Notes under the pieces: model-generated | Database searches by the model: none | What the model was told of the DNA's origin: nothing | The model's input: the letters and a program-made list of their open reading frames with translations, nothing else | Shown: piece by piece, positions 1 through 16,224 of the stretch | Layout of the letters: the number at the start of each line of letters is the position of its first letter | How positions within the stretch are numbered: the stretch's first letter is position 1 | Made by a program: the position numbers and the translations under genes | Assembly (NCBI GenBank): GCA_007922305.1 | Contig: ML677335.1 | Coordinates: 41,974,949-42,038,948 of the forward strand | DNA length: 64,000 bases | Direction: 5' to 3' | From: Dermatemys mawii | Lineage: Eukaryota; Chordata; Testudines; Dermatemydidae

Positions 1-4804
<4,804 letters not shown>

Positions 4805-5977
4805 CTAAGGTATTCATTAATTCTGAGGGGAAAAGTATCAATTAAACGCACCCTCTAAATAACTTCTTTTTAGTATTTAACTAGTCAGCACCATAAAAAT
4901 TAAACAAAAACCCAAGGATTTACACAAACAATATAATGAGGTTAAGTGCAGAATAGGAGGAAAAAGTCTTTTCATGTGACACTGATTATTCTGTCATGTA
5001 TATACAAGGGGAAATAATATACACACACAATCACCAAAGAAAGCAAGTTAGGTTTGCAGCAGTTGCAATGTTAAATGACTTACTGCTGCCTTTCACCTAC
5101 ATTTCATCTTTTACCTTTTAGCAAATACCTTTAATACTAGTACGATTGTGTAACTGAAGTGATACAGTTTTTTCACAGCCAAATGCATTCTCCTCTGATT
5201 AGAAAGTGAAGGCAAAATGCTTGGGCCATCAAATCTCAGCATTTCAGACAAGACAAAATCACATGACTGTGAACATAATAGAGACAAAGATTACACTGAC
5301 TGCCTAAGACAAAGGGGAAAGCAAGCACAGAAACTAAACGACGAAATAGCCCTCCTAATATAGTCTGAAGGATTTTTGCTTTTTAAAATTTGGGTGCAAT
5401 GTAAGGGGCAGTAATGTTTTTGCAGGAGTATCCAAAAAAATGCCAAAATTAGCAAAAGAACAGTTCTGAGATAGGCCTCTTCCTTTATTTAGAAGTACTG
5501 TGATTAAATACAAGTAACTTTTTAAAATAAGGCTAACAGCATCAAAGACCTAAATCAGACCACTCAAATCCGGGGTGACATATTCAACAGAAAGTTACAA
5601 CAAGCATAGACTTGATAGAAAGCTACTCAGGGTAGCACATGTAAGGAGGTGCCAGAATAGTATGGGAATTGTCACGGTCACAAGTAGCAATAGGCTTGTC
5701 TCAAATCGCACTCCTTCGCTTATGAAATTTGATTGCCTCTTTGCCACATTTCATAATAATATCCCTGCTCCTGTGCAGATTTATACTGACAGTACTGCTT
5801 AGTCTCATGTGGCCCCAAACCCCTTGAACTGACTGTACTTTGAAATATTACTTTGCCCATTGCAAAGGATTATGGGGAATTTTTGTCCACAAAAGAATAC
5901 TACTTACAGAAGACTGAAAAGACAGGGCCCCCGATTCAGGAGAGCACTCCAGAATGTGCATAGGCATGCACAGCACA

Positions 5978-6443
5978 TTTCATTAGGGTGGGCACCCAGG
6001 GAAGGCTGTCTCCCCAAAAAAGAGCCTGGCCCCGCCCCCATCCAGCCCCCACCCACTTCCCGCTCCCTCAGAGCCCTCGACCCATCCAGCCCCGCTCCTT
6101 GTCCCAACTGCCCCCTCCAGAGAGCCCCCAACCCTAACTGTCCCCCCAGGACCCCACCCCCATCTAAGACCCCCTGCTCTTTGCCCCCTGACTGTCCCCT
6201 CCCGAGACCACCCACCCTAATCAACCACCCCCCAGGACCCTACTCTCTAAGCCCCCGCTATTTCTTGTACCCTGATTACCTGCGCCAGAGACACCCCCCA
6301 CCCTCAGGAAAGCGGGGGAGGAAGAACAGCAGGGGAGAGGACAAGGGTAGCCTCCCCAGCTGGAAGCTCGGGCGGCGGGCAGGCAAAATTAGCTTGTGGA
6401 CCGGATGTGGCCCACAGGCTGTAGTTTGCCCACCCCTGTGTTA
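5978..6443. mobile_element. Non-autonomous hAT-like element, GC-rich
   Basis: The right end reads tagtttgcccacccctg (ending near 6439), a terminal motif typical of hAT elements. The left end is probably the gggtgggcacccaggg near 5985. The interior is C-rich (about 6020-6300) and interrupts AT-rich intron. The left boundary and target duplication are unclear. The 194-codon open frame across it is low-complexity proline-rich translation, not a gene. Confidence 0.55.
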
Positions 6444-7709
6444 GGGGATGTGGTTCAGACCTGAGTCTGAGTTTCTGGCAGGCTAGGGGATCTGGCTCAA
6501 ACCAGGCAGGTCTCGGGAGTCCCAAGGTGACAGGGTAAGAAAGCAGGGGCAAAAGTAGTCTTGGTACATCCGTTGGCAACCCGAAAGGGGTTTCTGTGAT
6601 CCATCCCATCACAACTTATATTTGAGGACAAATGTATCAGTTCAAAAACACCTCAGTAGACTATGCTGCTACTCCGACCATCACTTTCAAGAGATCGCTT
6701 CAAAAAATATATTTCAGATCATTTTTTGTTATTAAGAGCAATCTGAATGAAAATGAGAAAAATCACCTAATTTCCAAAGACAAAAATGATCGTATGACAT
6801 GTTAGTTTGAAAGCCACTGATATACCAAACCTCTTACTTGAAAGCTGACAGAAACAAATATAGGCTCTCCTATTCCAAGGAATTCTACTTTTACCTTGCA
6901 ATTAATTTTACTATAGCCTCTGCCAAGGCAATACAGAGAAACTCCCCCTTAGCAATAATTGGGATTGTTGTTTTAAATTCAAAGTATCACCACGAGTCAA
7001 AGACATCCACTATGAAAATTAGTAACTTTGGACTTGATTTTGAGAAGCTTAATGTGCAATTAAAAATGGAAAAAAAAATATCAGGTTTTTATGCACACAA
7101 GTGACCAAAGATGAACAGAGAAGGTTATTTGTTATATTTGTAAACAGCAAGTTTTACCAAAGTTCATCAGTAAATACACATGTAAATTGTGCTCATTTTG
7201 TACATCTAAAACTTTTGAAAGTCAGGCATAGTATATCTATGCAGAATCTGTAACTAAGTGTATTATACAGAAAAAGGTTTTCATGTCAAATTGAACAAAT
7301 ATAAATAACCAGATAAACAGTAAAAACAGATTTAACTGAATACTAAGGCTGCCAAGCAATTAAAAAAATTAATCGCAATTAAACACACTGTTAAACAATA
7401 ATAGAATACCATTTATTTAAGTAGTTTTGAATGTTTTCAAATATATTGATTTCAAATACAATACAAAGTGTACAGTGCTCACTTTATATTTATTTTGATT
7501 ACAAATATTTGCACTGTAAAGAATGAAAGTGTTTTTCAATTCAGCTAATACAAATATTATAGTGCAATCTCTATCATGAAAGTTGAACTTACAAATGGAG
7601 AATTATGTATGAAAAAAACTCCATTCAGAAATACAACAATGTAAAACTTTAGAGCCTACATGTCCACTCAGTCCTACTTGTTCAGCCAACTGCTCAAACA
7701 AACAAGTTT

Positions 7710-7838
7710 CTTTACATTTGCAGGAGATAATGTTGCCCGCTTCTTGTCTATAATATCACCTGAAAGTGGTAACAGGCATTCACATTGTACTGTTATAGCC
7801 AGCGTTGCAAGATATTTGTGTGCCAGATGCACTAAAAA
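7710..7838 (-). pseudogene. hAT transposase C-terminal fragment (left arm)
   Basis: Minus-strand translation gives HKYLATLAITVQCECLLPLS, then GDIIDKKRATLSPANVKKLV and CLSSWLN. This matches the hAT dimerisation pattern (A-T-x-x-x-S-E-R-x-F-S-x-x-G-x-I-x-x-x-x-R-x-x-L-x-P). The usual SER is degraded to CEC. No N-terminal or DDE-type catalytic region is present. Confidence 0.7.
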
Positions 7839-8429
7839 TTCTGTGTCACCTCATACTTCAACCACCATTCCAGAGGACTTGTATCCATGCTGATAAAGGG
7901 TTCTGCTTGATAAGCATCCAAAGCCATTCGGACCGACACATGTTCATTTTCATCTGCCACCAGCAGAAAGGTTGAGTTTCTTTTTTGCTGGTTCAAGTTC
8001 TGCAGTTTCTGCATCGGAGTGTTGCTCTTTTAAGACTTCTGAAAGCACACTCTATACCTCGCCCCTCTCAGATTTTGGAAGGCACTTCAGATTCTTAAAC
8101 CTTGGGTTGAGTGATGTAGCTATCTTTAAAAATTTCACATTGCTACTTTCTTTGTGTTTTGTCAAATTTGCAGTGAAAATGTGCTTAAAATGAACATATG
8201 CTGGGTCCTTATCCAAGACTGTTTAACATACAAATATATGGCAGAATATGGGTAAAACAGAGCAGGAGACACATAATTCTCTGCCAAGGAGTTCCGTCAC
8301 AAATTTAATTAATGCATTTATTTTTTTTAAAGAGCATCAGTATGGAAGCGTGTCTTCTGGAATGGTGGCCGTAGCACGAATAGGCATATAAATGTTTAAC
8401 ATAACTGTCACGTAAATAACTTGCAATGT

Positions 8430-8556
8430 CAGCTACAAAAGTGCCATGCAAATGCCTGTTCTCACTTTCAGGTTACATTGTAAATAAGAAGCTGCCAGCA
8501 TTCTCTCTCATAAATGTAAACAAAATTTTTGTCTTAGCAATTGGCTGAACAAGTAG
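8430..8556 (+). pseudogene. hAT transposase C-terminal fragment (right arm)
   Basis: Plus-strand translation includes MSATKVPCKCLFSLSGYIVN, then KKLPAFSLINVNKIFVLAI followed by a stop. This is the same dimerisation domain as the fragment at 7710-7838 but in the opposite direction. The two fragments are the coding traces of the element's long inverted arms. Confidence 0.65.
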
Positions 8557-9136
8557 TAGGACTGAGTGGACTTGTATGCTCCAGAATTTTACATTGTTTT
8601 GTTTTTGAGTGCAGTTAAGTAATAAAAAAAAATCTACATTTGTAAACTGCACTTACACAAAGAGACTGCACTACAGTACTTATATGAGGTGAACTGAAAA
8701 ATACTATTTCTATTATTTATATTTTTATTACAAATATTTGCACTGTAAAAATGGCAAAGTATGCACTGTCAATCTTGTATATTGTGTTTTAATTGAAATC
8801 AGTATATTCAAAAATGTAGAAAAAGTCCAAAAATATTGAATACATTTCAACTGGTAATCTATCGTTTAATGGTGAGATGAAAACTACAATTAATTTTTTT
8901 AATTGCAATTAATTTTATTGAGTTAATAGCATGAGTTAATTTCAAGTAACTGACAGATCTACTGAATACACGTAGAACTTTTCTCAGTTAATTTAAGTCT
9001 TTTTTGGGGGAAAGAGTGTATCAGACAGTGAACACTTATGAGACTTGCAGATGGGATTTCAAATTTTAAAAAATTGTCTTTATTATCTATTGAAATTACA
9101 TATGCAAAAATACTTGAATAAGCAGCATGATTTTTA

Positions 9137-9355
<219 letters not shown>

Positions 9356-10458
9356 CTAAAAAAAAAAAAAGAAAGAAAGAAAAAAATCACACAGATAAAT
9401 TTATTTCCCACACAATCATCATTTCTCACACCACACCATTTTTGCATAAAATGGTATCTTGTACTTACAGTATCCTTTAAGAAAACCTGAAAAAATGTAA
9501 TATTAAGGGGAAACACCATTAATTTCAGAATAGAAATTCGCTGTTGGTGCTAACTGTTTACATTAGCAAGAATCTTCAGAAGATCTGGATTTATGAAACA
9601 ATCAAGGTAATTTCATCTGATAATTGGTCCACTTAGATTTGGTTACATCTCTTTCACTTACTGCCCTATATTCAAACAGATATGAATAGCAGATAATGAA
9701 AACATTATTAAAGCTATCTTAAGCTCTGGGTCATTATTGAAGGGGCTGCCCTCCAAAAGTAGTACAGATTGAACTGCATTATTCTGAGTCCCTGATGTAT
9801 AGGGCCAGAAAATGGGATGTCAGTTTGGTATTCTGCACTGCAGTATTTTAGATAATAATCAGAGAAGAAAAAAATTCTACACTGGAGTGAAGATGCTACA
9901 GAGCAAGAGAAGTAAATTTTCAAGCTAAGTACCATAATTAGTCTATGTCTGTTATAAGTATAAAGAATCAAGCTGTGATACTGATGGTTGCAGACAGGCT
10001 AGGCACAAGTGCAGATTTCTTTGATCACAATCAGTTTCTCCCTGAAATGAAGAACATAGTCAATGTAATAGCAGAGTCTTTCCCCAAGATTCTTCTTCAG
10101 GGAAATGATCACTTGCAACTAGAGTTCTTTGATGATGGGACCATCTGTATTTTATTTACACAGAGAGCCTTCTGCTGTATGCACAGCACCAGGAAGAAAT
10201 TCCTGTATTATAATCCATTGTCAGAGTCAGTTTCCGGTCTGGCTTGGACAAGTCTCTGCTTTACCTGATGTAAAGTGGGTAAGTATTAACTTCATATGGG
10301 TATGTGGGTATCTGGGGGTGGAGCAGACAACATCGGTAAGTTATCTTAAGATAAAAAAAACGTTACTTACTCATTAAAAATTACTGATACAAATACTTTT
10401 ATGTATAATCTCACATAGAGTACTTAACAATTTCAGAAGTATTTTAAGCACAGTCAGG

Positions 10459-11200
10459 GGTATTCCATCTACTACCCAAGATCCATAAACCTGGAAATCC
10501 TGGATGCATCATCATCTCAGGCATTGGCACCCTAACAGCAGGATTGGCTAGCTATGTACACTCTCTCCTCAAGCCCTATGCTACCAGCACTCCCTGCTAT
10601 CTTCCAGACACCACTGACTTCCTGAAGAAACTACAATCCATTGGTCATCTTCCAGAAAACACCATCCTGGCCACTATGGATGTAGAAGCCCTCTGCACCA
10701 ACATTCCACACAAAGATGGACAACAAGCCGTGAGGAACAGTATCCCTGATAATGTCATGGCAAACCCGGTGGCTGAACTTTGTGACTTTGTCCTCACCCA
10801 CAACTATTGCACATATGGGGACAATATACACCTTCAAGTCAGCAACACTACTATGGGTACCTGCATGGCCCCACAGTATGCCAACATTTTTATGGCTGAT
10901 TTAGAACAACACTTCCTTAGCTCTCGTCCCCTAACATCCCAACTCTGCTTGCACTACACTGATGACATCATCATCATCTGGACCCATGGTAAAAAAAGCT
11001 CTTGAGGAATTCCACCATGATTTCAGCAATTTCCATCCCACCATCAACCTCAGCCTGGACCAATCCACACAAACAATCCACTTCCTAGACACTGCAGTGC
11101 TAAGTGATGGTCACATAAACACGACCCTATACGAGAAACCTACTGACTGCTATACTTACCTACATGTCGCCAGCTTCCATTCAGGACACATCACATGATC
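10459..11200 (+). pseudogene. Penelope-like reverse transcriptase remnant
   Basis: An open frame from about 10459 to 11005 reads FHLLPKIHKPGNPG, ILATMDVEALCTNIPH, TTMGTCMAPQYANIFMADLE and the catalytic box HYTDDIIIIW (YxDD type, about 10951-10980). A frameshift near 10985 moves the reading to the next frame, which continues FHHDFSNFHPTINLSLDQS and TIHFLDTAVLSDGHIN up to KPTDCYTYLHVASFHSGHIT and a stop at 11196-11198. Order and motifs match Penelope-like RTs, which are related to telomerase RT. The N-terminal fingers are missing. Confidence 0.85.
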
Positions 11201-11209
11201 CATTAGAGC

Positions 11210-11812
11210 CAACCTCTAAGATACAACTACATTTACTCCAATCTCTCAGACAGACATAAACACCTACAAGATCTCTATCAAGTGTTCTTAAAACTCCAAT
11301 ACCCACCTGATGAAGTGAAGAAACAGATTGACAGAGCCCGAAGAGTACCCAGAAGTCACCTACTACAGGACAGGCCCAACAAAGAAAGTAACAGAACGCC
11401 ACTAGGCGTCACCTTCAGTCCCCAACTAAAGCCTCTCCAGCGCACCATCAAAGATCTACAACCTATCCTGAAGGACAATCCCTCACTCACAGATCTTGGG
11501 AGACAGACCAGTCCTCGCTTACAGACAGCCCCTAACCTGAAGCAAATACTCACTAGCAATCACACACCACACAACAAAAACACTAACCCAGGAACCTATC
11601 CTTGCAACAAAGGCTGGTGCCAACTCTACCCATATATCCATCAAGTGACACCATCACAAGACCTAATCACATCAACCATGCCATCGGGGCTTGTTTACCT
11701 GTTCATCTACCACTGTGATATATGCCATCATATGCCAGCAATGCTCCTGTGCCATGTACATTTGTATAGAGACTGTCCAGTTTGGCCAAAGAATAAATGG
11801 ACACAAGTCTAA
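11210..11812 (+). pseudogene. Penelope-like connector and degraded GIY-YIG region
   Basis: The frame from 11282 reads LKLQYPPDEVKKQIDRARRV and later NPGTYPCNKGWCQLYPYI, the cysteine-rich segment that precedes the GIY-YIG endonuclease in Penelope-like elements. The recognisable GIY-YIG core (normally near VVYLIQC...YIGET) is only faint: LVYLFIYHCDICHH at about 11690-11730. Nuclease residues are not discernible. It continues the RT pseudogene after a frameshift. Confidence 0.7.
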
Positions 11813-12261
11813 CATCAGGAATTAAACATTCAAAAACCAGTAAAAGAAAACTTCAATCTCTCTGGTCACTCAGTAACAGACCTAAAAGTGGCAATTCTTC
11901 AACAAAAGCAATCTTCAAAAACAGACTCCAACAAAAAACTCCTGAACTGGAATTAATTTGCAAACTGGATACCATTATATTAGGCTTGAATAAAGACTGG
12001 GAGAGGCTGGGTCATTACACACACTGAAATCTATTTCCCCATGCTAGTTTTCCTCTACTCTTACCCACACTTTCTTGTCAACTGTTTGAAATAAGCCAAG
12101 CTTATTATCACTACAAAAAAGTTTTTTTCTCCTGCTGATAATAGCTAATCTTAATTAATCAACCTCTTAAAGTTAGTATGGCAACCCTCATTTTATCATG
12201 GTGTGTGTGTGTGTGTCTGTGTGTGTCTATATCTTCCCACTGTATGCTCCACTCTATACAT

Positions 12262-12299
12262 CTGATGAAGTGGGTTTTAGCCCAGAAAAGCTTATGCCC
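12262..12299 (+). ncRNA. Hammerhead-ribozyme-like motif in Penelope tail (degenerate)
   Basis: The core box CTGATGA (12262-12268) is followed by a hairpin GTGGG-TTTTAG-CCCA (12270-12284), GAAA (12285-12288), then GC-TTAT-GC (12290-12297). This is the order of a hammerhead: core box, stem II, GAAA, short stem III, cleavage site. The last C of stem II and the expected cleavage dinucleotide are altered here, so activity is unlikely. Penelope-like elements are known to carry hammerhead motifs. Assignment of this copy is inference. Confidence 0.5.
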
Positions 12300-13779
12300 A
12301 AAGAAATCTGTTAGTCTCTAAGGTGCCCCAAGTACTCCTCGTTCTATTTACTCATACAACTGACTCCCTGCTACGAAACTGGGGATTTTTGTAGTTTTTT
12401 TACACACATGCAAACAAGTGATAAAACAAAACAAGTGATAAAAACAAATGATAAAATTGGCCTTAATTAGATTTTTAAAAACTTGTAATGGTTAACTAAG
12501 GACATTTCAGTTCCTCTAAAAATGTTGGCAATGACTAGTGGATTTTGTTTTTCAACTCTCCTAAAAGAGGAAGTGTCCAATTGTTTCAATGGAAGACTTT
12601 CTTGATATTAAAGAAAAAAAATCCTAGAAACAGCCTTTAAAACATTCTATACGCTATTTTGTGAAAGAGCATTCATGTGAAGGTGGAAAGGCATTCCATA
12701 ACTTTTTGATGAGACCAGCTTGTTCAGCAGTTCAATGGGGAAAATGGACTACAATTTCAGACACCAATGTTTGCTAGACTAGAATGGAGTAATAAATTAT
12801 GACAGTAAGCCTTTTCTTAGATGTGTCAAAGTTTTGCACTAGAGGGAAAGGAATACATAAACATAAGATGCCCTTGGGCATTTTCTGCTCATTGGAGAAA
12901 CAAAAGGAGAATAAGAGCCCACCCCTTCTCTGTCCTGTCACACAGGGAATGAATGGGTGCAGTCACTGTATCTTTTTGGAAGTCTGCAGAATTTCTACCA
13001 ATTCATTGAGTTTCTGCAGCTATCGAAATTAGAAGTAATGGCCCTCATCAACACTTCAACCAAACTGGAAAAGCTGGTCTTCAAGAGTCTCCGTAATCCT
13101 CTCTCAGTGTTTCAAGTACAGAAGGAAAAAAGGGCCACATGATAAGTCCAGATTTTCCTTCCACAGAATATTCTCTCTTCCAGGGCTCTTTCTGAGAGAC
13201 CTTTAAGAATGCTTTAAAAAAAAGAAAAATGAAGGACCGAATACATTTTGATGGCAGCACACAGAATAATACTAACATAGTGGCAGATTCACCTGTTGCC
13301 CTACTCTATTAGCAGGTGTTAGAAGAACCCAGTAGAGAGGAGCAGATTACTCATGTAGAGTGTGGCTTTTTCTACTCTGGGAAAGTTTAAGGGAGATGGG
13401 AGTAACTCTCTGAATGAGAGAACTAGGGTGTGGCTCACCCATGTCATGGAAAAACTATAGGAGGAGAAATACCTGGGAGAGAAGAGTTTGGCTGGGGGAA
13501 ATGAGCAACTAGTGGGAGGAACACAAAAGGTTAAGGTTATTATGTAATGGGTAGAAAGGGGAAAAGAAGGGTGCTCTTATCATCTGACCAGAAGTAAAAA
13601 CATGTAGTTGTAAGACACACAACAGTTTCAATATACATCTAAAAACATGCTGCATCAAAAGGCCAGAAAGCTCTTAAGTTCTACATAACTTATGAATACA
13701 CAGGATATAAAAGGTGGGGAAAAGTGAGAGGAGACTTGTTTTTTTGAGTACAATATGAATATTAGTGGAAGAATATTTA

Positions 13780-14215
13780 CAGTAGAACCTCAGAATTATG
13801 AACATCTCAGGAATGGAGGTTGTTTGTAACTCTGAATTGTTTGCAACTTTGCACAAAAATTCAAAGTTATGGCTGTTCTTTCAAAAGTTTACAGCTGAAT
13901 GTTGACGTACAGCTTTGAAACTTTATTATGCAGAAGAAAAAATGTTGCTTTTCCTTCTCTTTTTTTAAAAAAACTATTTCACATTTAACACTATACTGTA
14001 TTTGCCTTTTTGCAGGGGAGGGACGGTGTCTCTGCTGCTGTCTGATTACATACATCTGGTTCCAAATTAGATGTCTAGTTAACCGGTCAATTCGTAACTC
14101 TGGTGTTCGTAACTCTGGTGTTCGTAACTCTGGTGTTNNNNNNNNNNTTCGTAACTCTGGTGTTCGTAACTCTGGTGTTCGTAACTCTGGTGTTCGTAAC
14201 TCTGGTGTTCTACTG
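13780..14215. mobile_element. Tigger/pogo-like MITE with expanded right end
   Basis: Left terminus cagtagaacctcaga at 13780 and right terminus ttctactg ending 14215 are inverted, each flanked by TA (13778-13779 and 14216-14217), the target of Tc1/mariner-type transposases. The interior keeps the gtttgtaactctgaa motif of the family. The right terminal repeat has expanded into a tandem array and contains a run of Ns. No transposase coding. Confidence 0.75.
14091..14210. repeat. 15-bp tandem repeat (ttcgtaactctggtg)n with N gap
   Basis: Three perfect units at 14091-14135 and four at 14148-14207, with ten Ns at 14138-14147. The unit matches the normal single-copy sequence at the element's right end. 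Open frames across it (repeating FVTLV or RNSGV) are by-products of a 15-bp period. The true copy number is unknown. Confidence 0.95.
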
Positions 14216-14320
14216 TAATACATTTTTATCTTTTTCTACTTTTAGCCTTCAGCTGGTACATAAATCAGCTAATACATGTACATTTTTCTTTTTAAACAAT
14301 CTGGATTTTAATATACCTAC

Positions 14321-14462
14321 CTCAAATACTGAAAGATCATTTCTTCTGTAGATTTCATTGGCTGGAGGGTGGAACCAACCACACTTCTTTGAATGTCTTA
14401 GCAAAATGTTTTTACTTTTCATATATTTAAGACAGAATTCACACAGGTAAAGCTTTGATAAT
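14321..14462 (-). CDS. KAT6B: KAT6B coding exon: MYST C2HC zinc finger
   Basis: 142-nt exon: one base completing arginine, then [20 protein letters not shown] and [20 protein letters not shown], ending NDLSVFE in phase 0. C-x2-C (CEFC) with H and C in RHSKKC forms the C2HC zinc finger needed for nucleosome binding and catalysis in MYST enzymes. The acceptor is ttcaacag. A second AG ten bases further in (tatcaaag) would delete residues and break the phase, so the first is chosen. Donor gtaggt. Confidence 0.93.
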
Positions 14463-14829
14463 CTGTTGAAGTATAAAAATCATGAAGGGTTTTAGAGTGC
14501 TATTACAGTTCTAAACTCTGTGACCAAAAAGCACGTGTTCTCCCTCTCCACCTATCTTAAAAACATCTATACTGATTTGAATTAAACTGTATTTCTGTGT
14601 GTGCTAAATATGCACCACAAGGGAAGATTAAAACATGCATGCATTATTTGAAAGTAATGCACATTAGAGAATCATGTAAGTGATTTTCTCCTAAATGAGA
14701 TGAGAGGCTTTATTACATAGTAGAGTTGATTCAGCTCAATCAGAAGTAAAAAATGCCTTATCTATGGCCTGGACTGTCATCAGCTGCCTTACCAAAACAG
14801 AGAAATTAGAGAAAGACGACCAACTAGAT

Positions 14830-15179
14830 CAGTGCTTCTCAAACTATTTGATGTGGCGGACTGGCAATTTTTTTCCAGTGTGACAGGAATTGGTACCATA
14901 TTTGTGCCATATTATTATCGTATTCACATAGGCATATAGCACATCAGATCAGAAAAACTAACATTCTTCACTGTTTTAATTGGAATGGGAGTGTGCATAC
15001 CAAGTGTAGCGTACTTGCGGAGATGTTCCTATTTAAATACATTGAAGACTGACTGAAAGGCTGTGCATCTATGCAGATAGTATAATTATATTTATTTATT
15101 TATTTATTTATTTATTTCCTGGAAACTCGCCACGGACCAGCAGCCGATGGCCACCAGTCCACCACTTTGAGTAGCACTG
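14830..15179. mobile_element. 350-bp hAT MITE
   Basis: Ends cagtgcttctcaaact (14830) and a matching tttgagtagcactg (ending 15179). Exact 8-bp duplication aactagat at 14822-14829 and 15180-15187. Contains a (ttta)n microsatellite at about 15088-15118. No coding. Confidence 0.85.
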
Positions 15180-15194
15180 AACTAGATCACCTAG

Positions 15195-15330
15195 TTTCAC
15201 GGAATTATAGGACTGGAAGAGGCCTCAAAAGGTCATCTAGTCTAGTCCCCTGCACTCATACTGCCAGAACAAAACTATTCCTTGCAGTAAATTTTCTAGT
15301 ACTAGGTTTATCCTCATTTTAAAACTACAG
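15195..15330 (-). mobile_element. CR1 LINE 3'-end fragment
   Basis: The plus strand reads ggactggaagaggcctcaa, ggtcatctagtctagtccc: the antisense of the CR1 3' UTR (family form: ggaagggacctc, ggtcatctagtccaaccccc). Strongly diverged beyond 15330. Confidence 0.7.
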
Positions 15331-16224
15331 AAACAGCAGGACACTGTGGCATAAACTAATTATATTATATCTCTTTGGAGCAGAGACCAATTTACACATG
15401 CTCTAAAAGCAACTAGCATGTCCTAGGACTGTATACAGGTGGTTATAACGATTTACTTCCTTCAAGTATTTGTAGACACTTATGTCCACAACTGCAGCAT
15501 CATTTTGCCAAACTATAGGCATATTTAATCTTTCCTGGAAAATCATCCCTGAAGACTTATAATCATGTGTGTATTTTTCCCTCTATATCTGCATCTTTTT
15601 GGTAATTTAGTGCCTAAAACTGCACCTATTCTAGGGAGAACTGCATCGATCACCATGAAGAGGAATTATCAAGTCTCCATTCCATAATGTAATGCCTTTT
15701 GCAAGTCAAGAATCACAATGCCCATTTTAGATGCCATATCAGACTGTTGGTTCATGCTAACTATCCGCTATCACCTCAGCCTCCCTGTTGCTCCCTGTAG
15801 CTGGTTGCTCAGTCCCCAGTGTGGTAGAATTGAGGAATGTTTACAAATAAGTGAAACAGGCTGTTGCCACTGGACAGTCCTGTAGTTATTAAAATGAAAT
15901 TGGTCTAATCCAGTATACTTCTGTTCCCATGATTTTAGTATATTTAGTATATCTCGTTCTCCATGGAAGAGGGAAACAACAGCTTGGGGGAGGGGGAGGA
16001 AGAGCAGGATTTACATCTTGTTTGCAATAAAGGGACAACTAGGAACTCATACAAAATTAATGGAGACTGAAAAGAATGCTGTAGAAGTTATAGTTTTGGG
16101 TGTTGCCTCAATGGGTTAGTCAAACTTAGTCTCAGCTGAAATATGGTGAAACAAAAGAACAGGATGAACCCCCCCATCCTCACCATCACATAAAAACAAA
16201 CAGTAATCTTGACAGCTTTACTAC

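Larger units (their letters stand above)
7344..8961. mobile_element. Foldback hAT element (1.6 kb) with inverted transposase remnants
   Basis: Flanked by an exact 8-bp duplication ctgaatac (7336-7343 and 8962-8969), the size made by hAT transposases. The ends are inverted: the left has aaaaattaatcgcaattaa, the right ttaattgcaattaattttat. Several hundred bases inside each end are also inverted copies of one another (about 7430-7830 against 8400-8830). Both arms encode the hAT C-terminal dimerisation region: on the minus strand in the left arm (LPLSGDIIDKKRATLSP) and on the plus strand in the right arm (KCLFSLSGYIVNKKLPA). Not expected to be mobile. Confidence 0.8.
10455..12380 (+). mobile_element. 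Penelope-like retroelement, 5'-truncated
   Basis: About 1.9 kb of a Penelope-like element. In order it has the reverse transcriptase (10459-11200), the linker region (11210-11660), a conserved 3' segment (11845-12120), a GT-rich stretch (12197-12230), then a hammerhead-like motif and the turtle-type tail ending gaaact near 12380. The 5' end begins inside the RT (VFHLLPKIHKPGNPG), so it is truncated. Frameshifts and stops make it inactive. Another fragment of the family lies at 27343-28105 on the other strand. Confidence 0.85.

Noticed and set aside
5860..6444. 194-codon proline-rich open frame
   Set aside because: Lies in the C-rich interior of a hAT-like element and ends in its terminal repeat. 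No gene-like features.
9945..10268. 107-codon open frame followed by a gtaagt site
   Set aside because: No recognised domain, lies in an intron on the opposite strand to KAT6B, and no matching partner exon was found. Could be chance or an unknown repeat.
14091..14210. Regular short repeats that could suggest a CRISPR array
   Set aside because: Units are contiguous 15-mers without spacers, inside a transposon end in a vertebrate intron.
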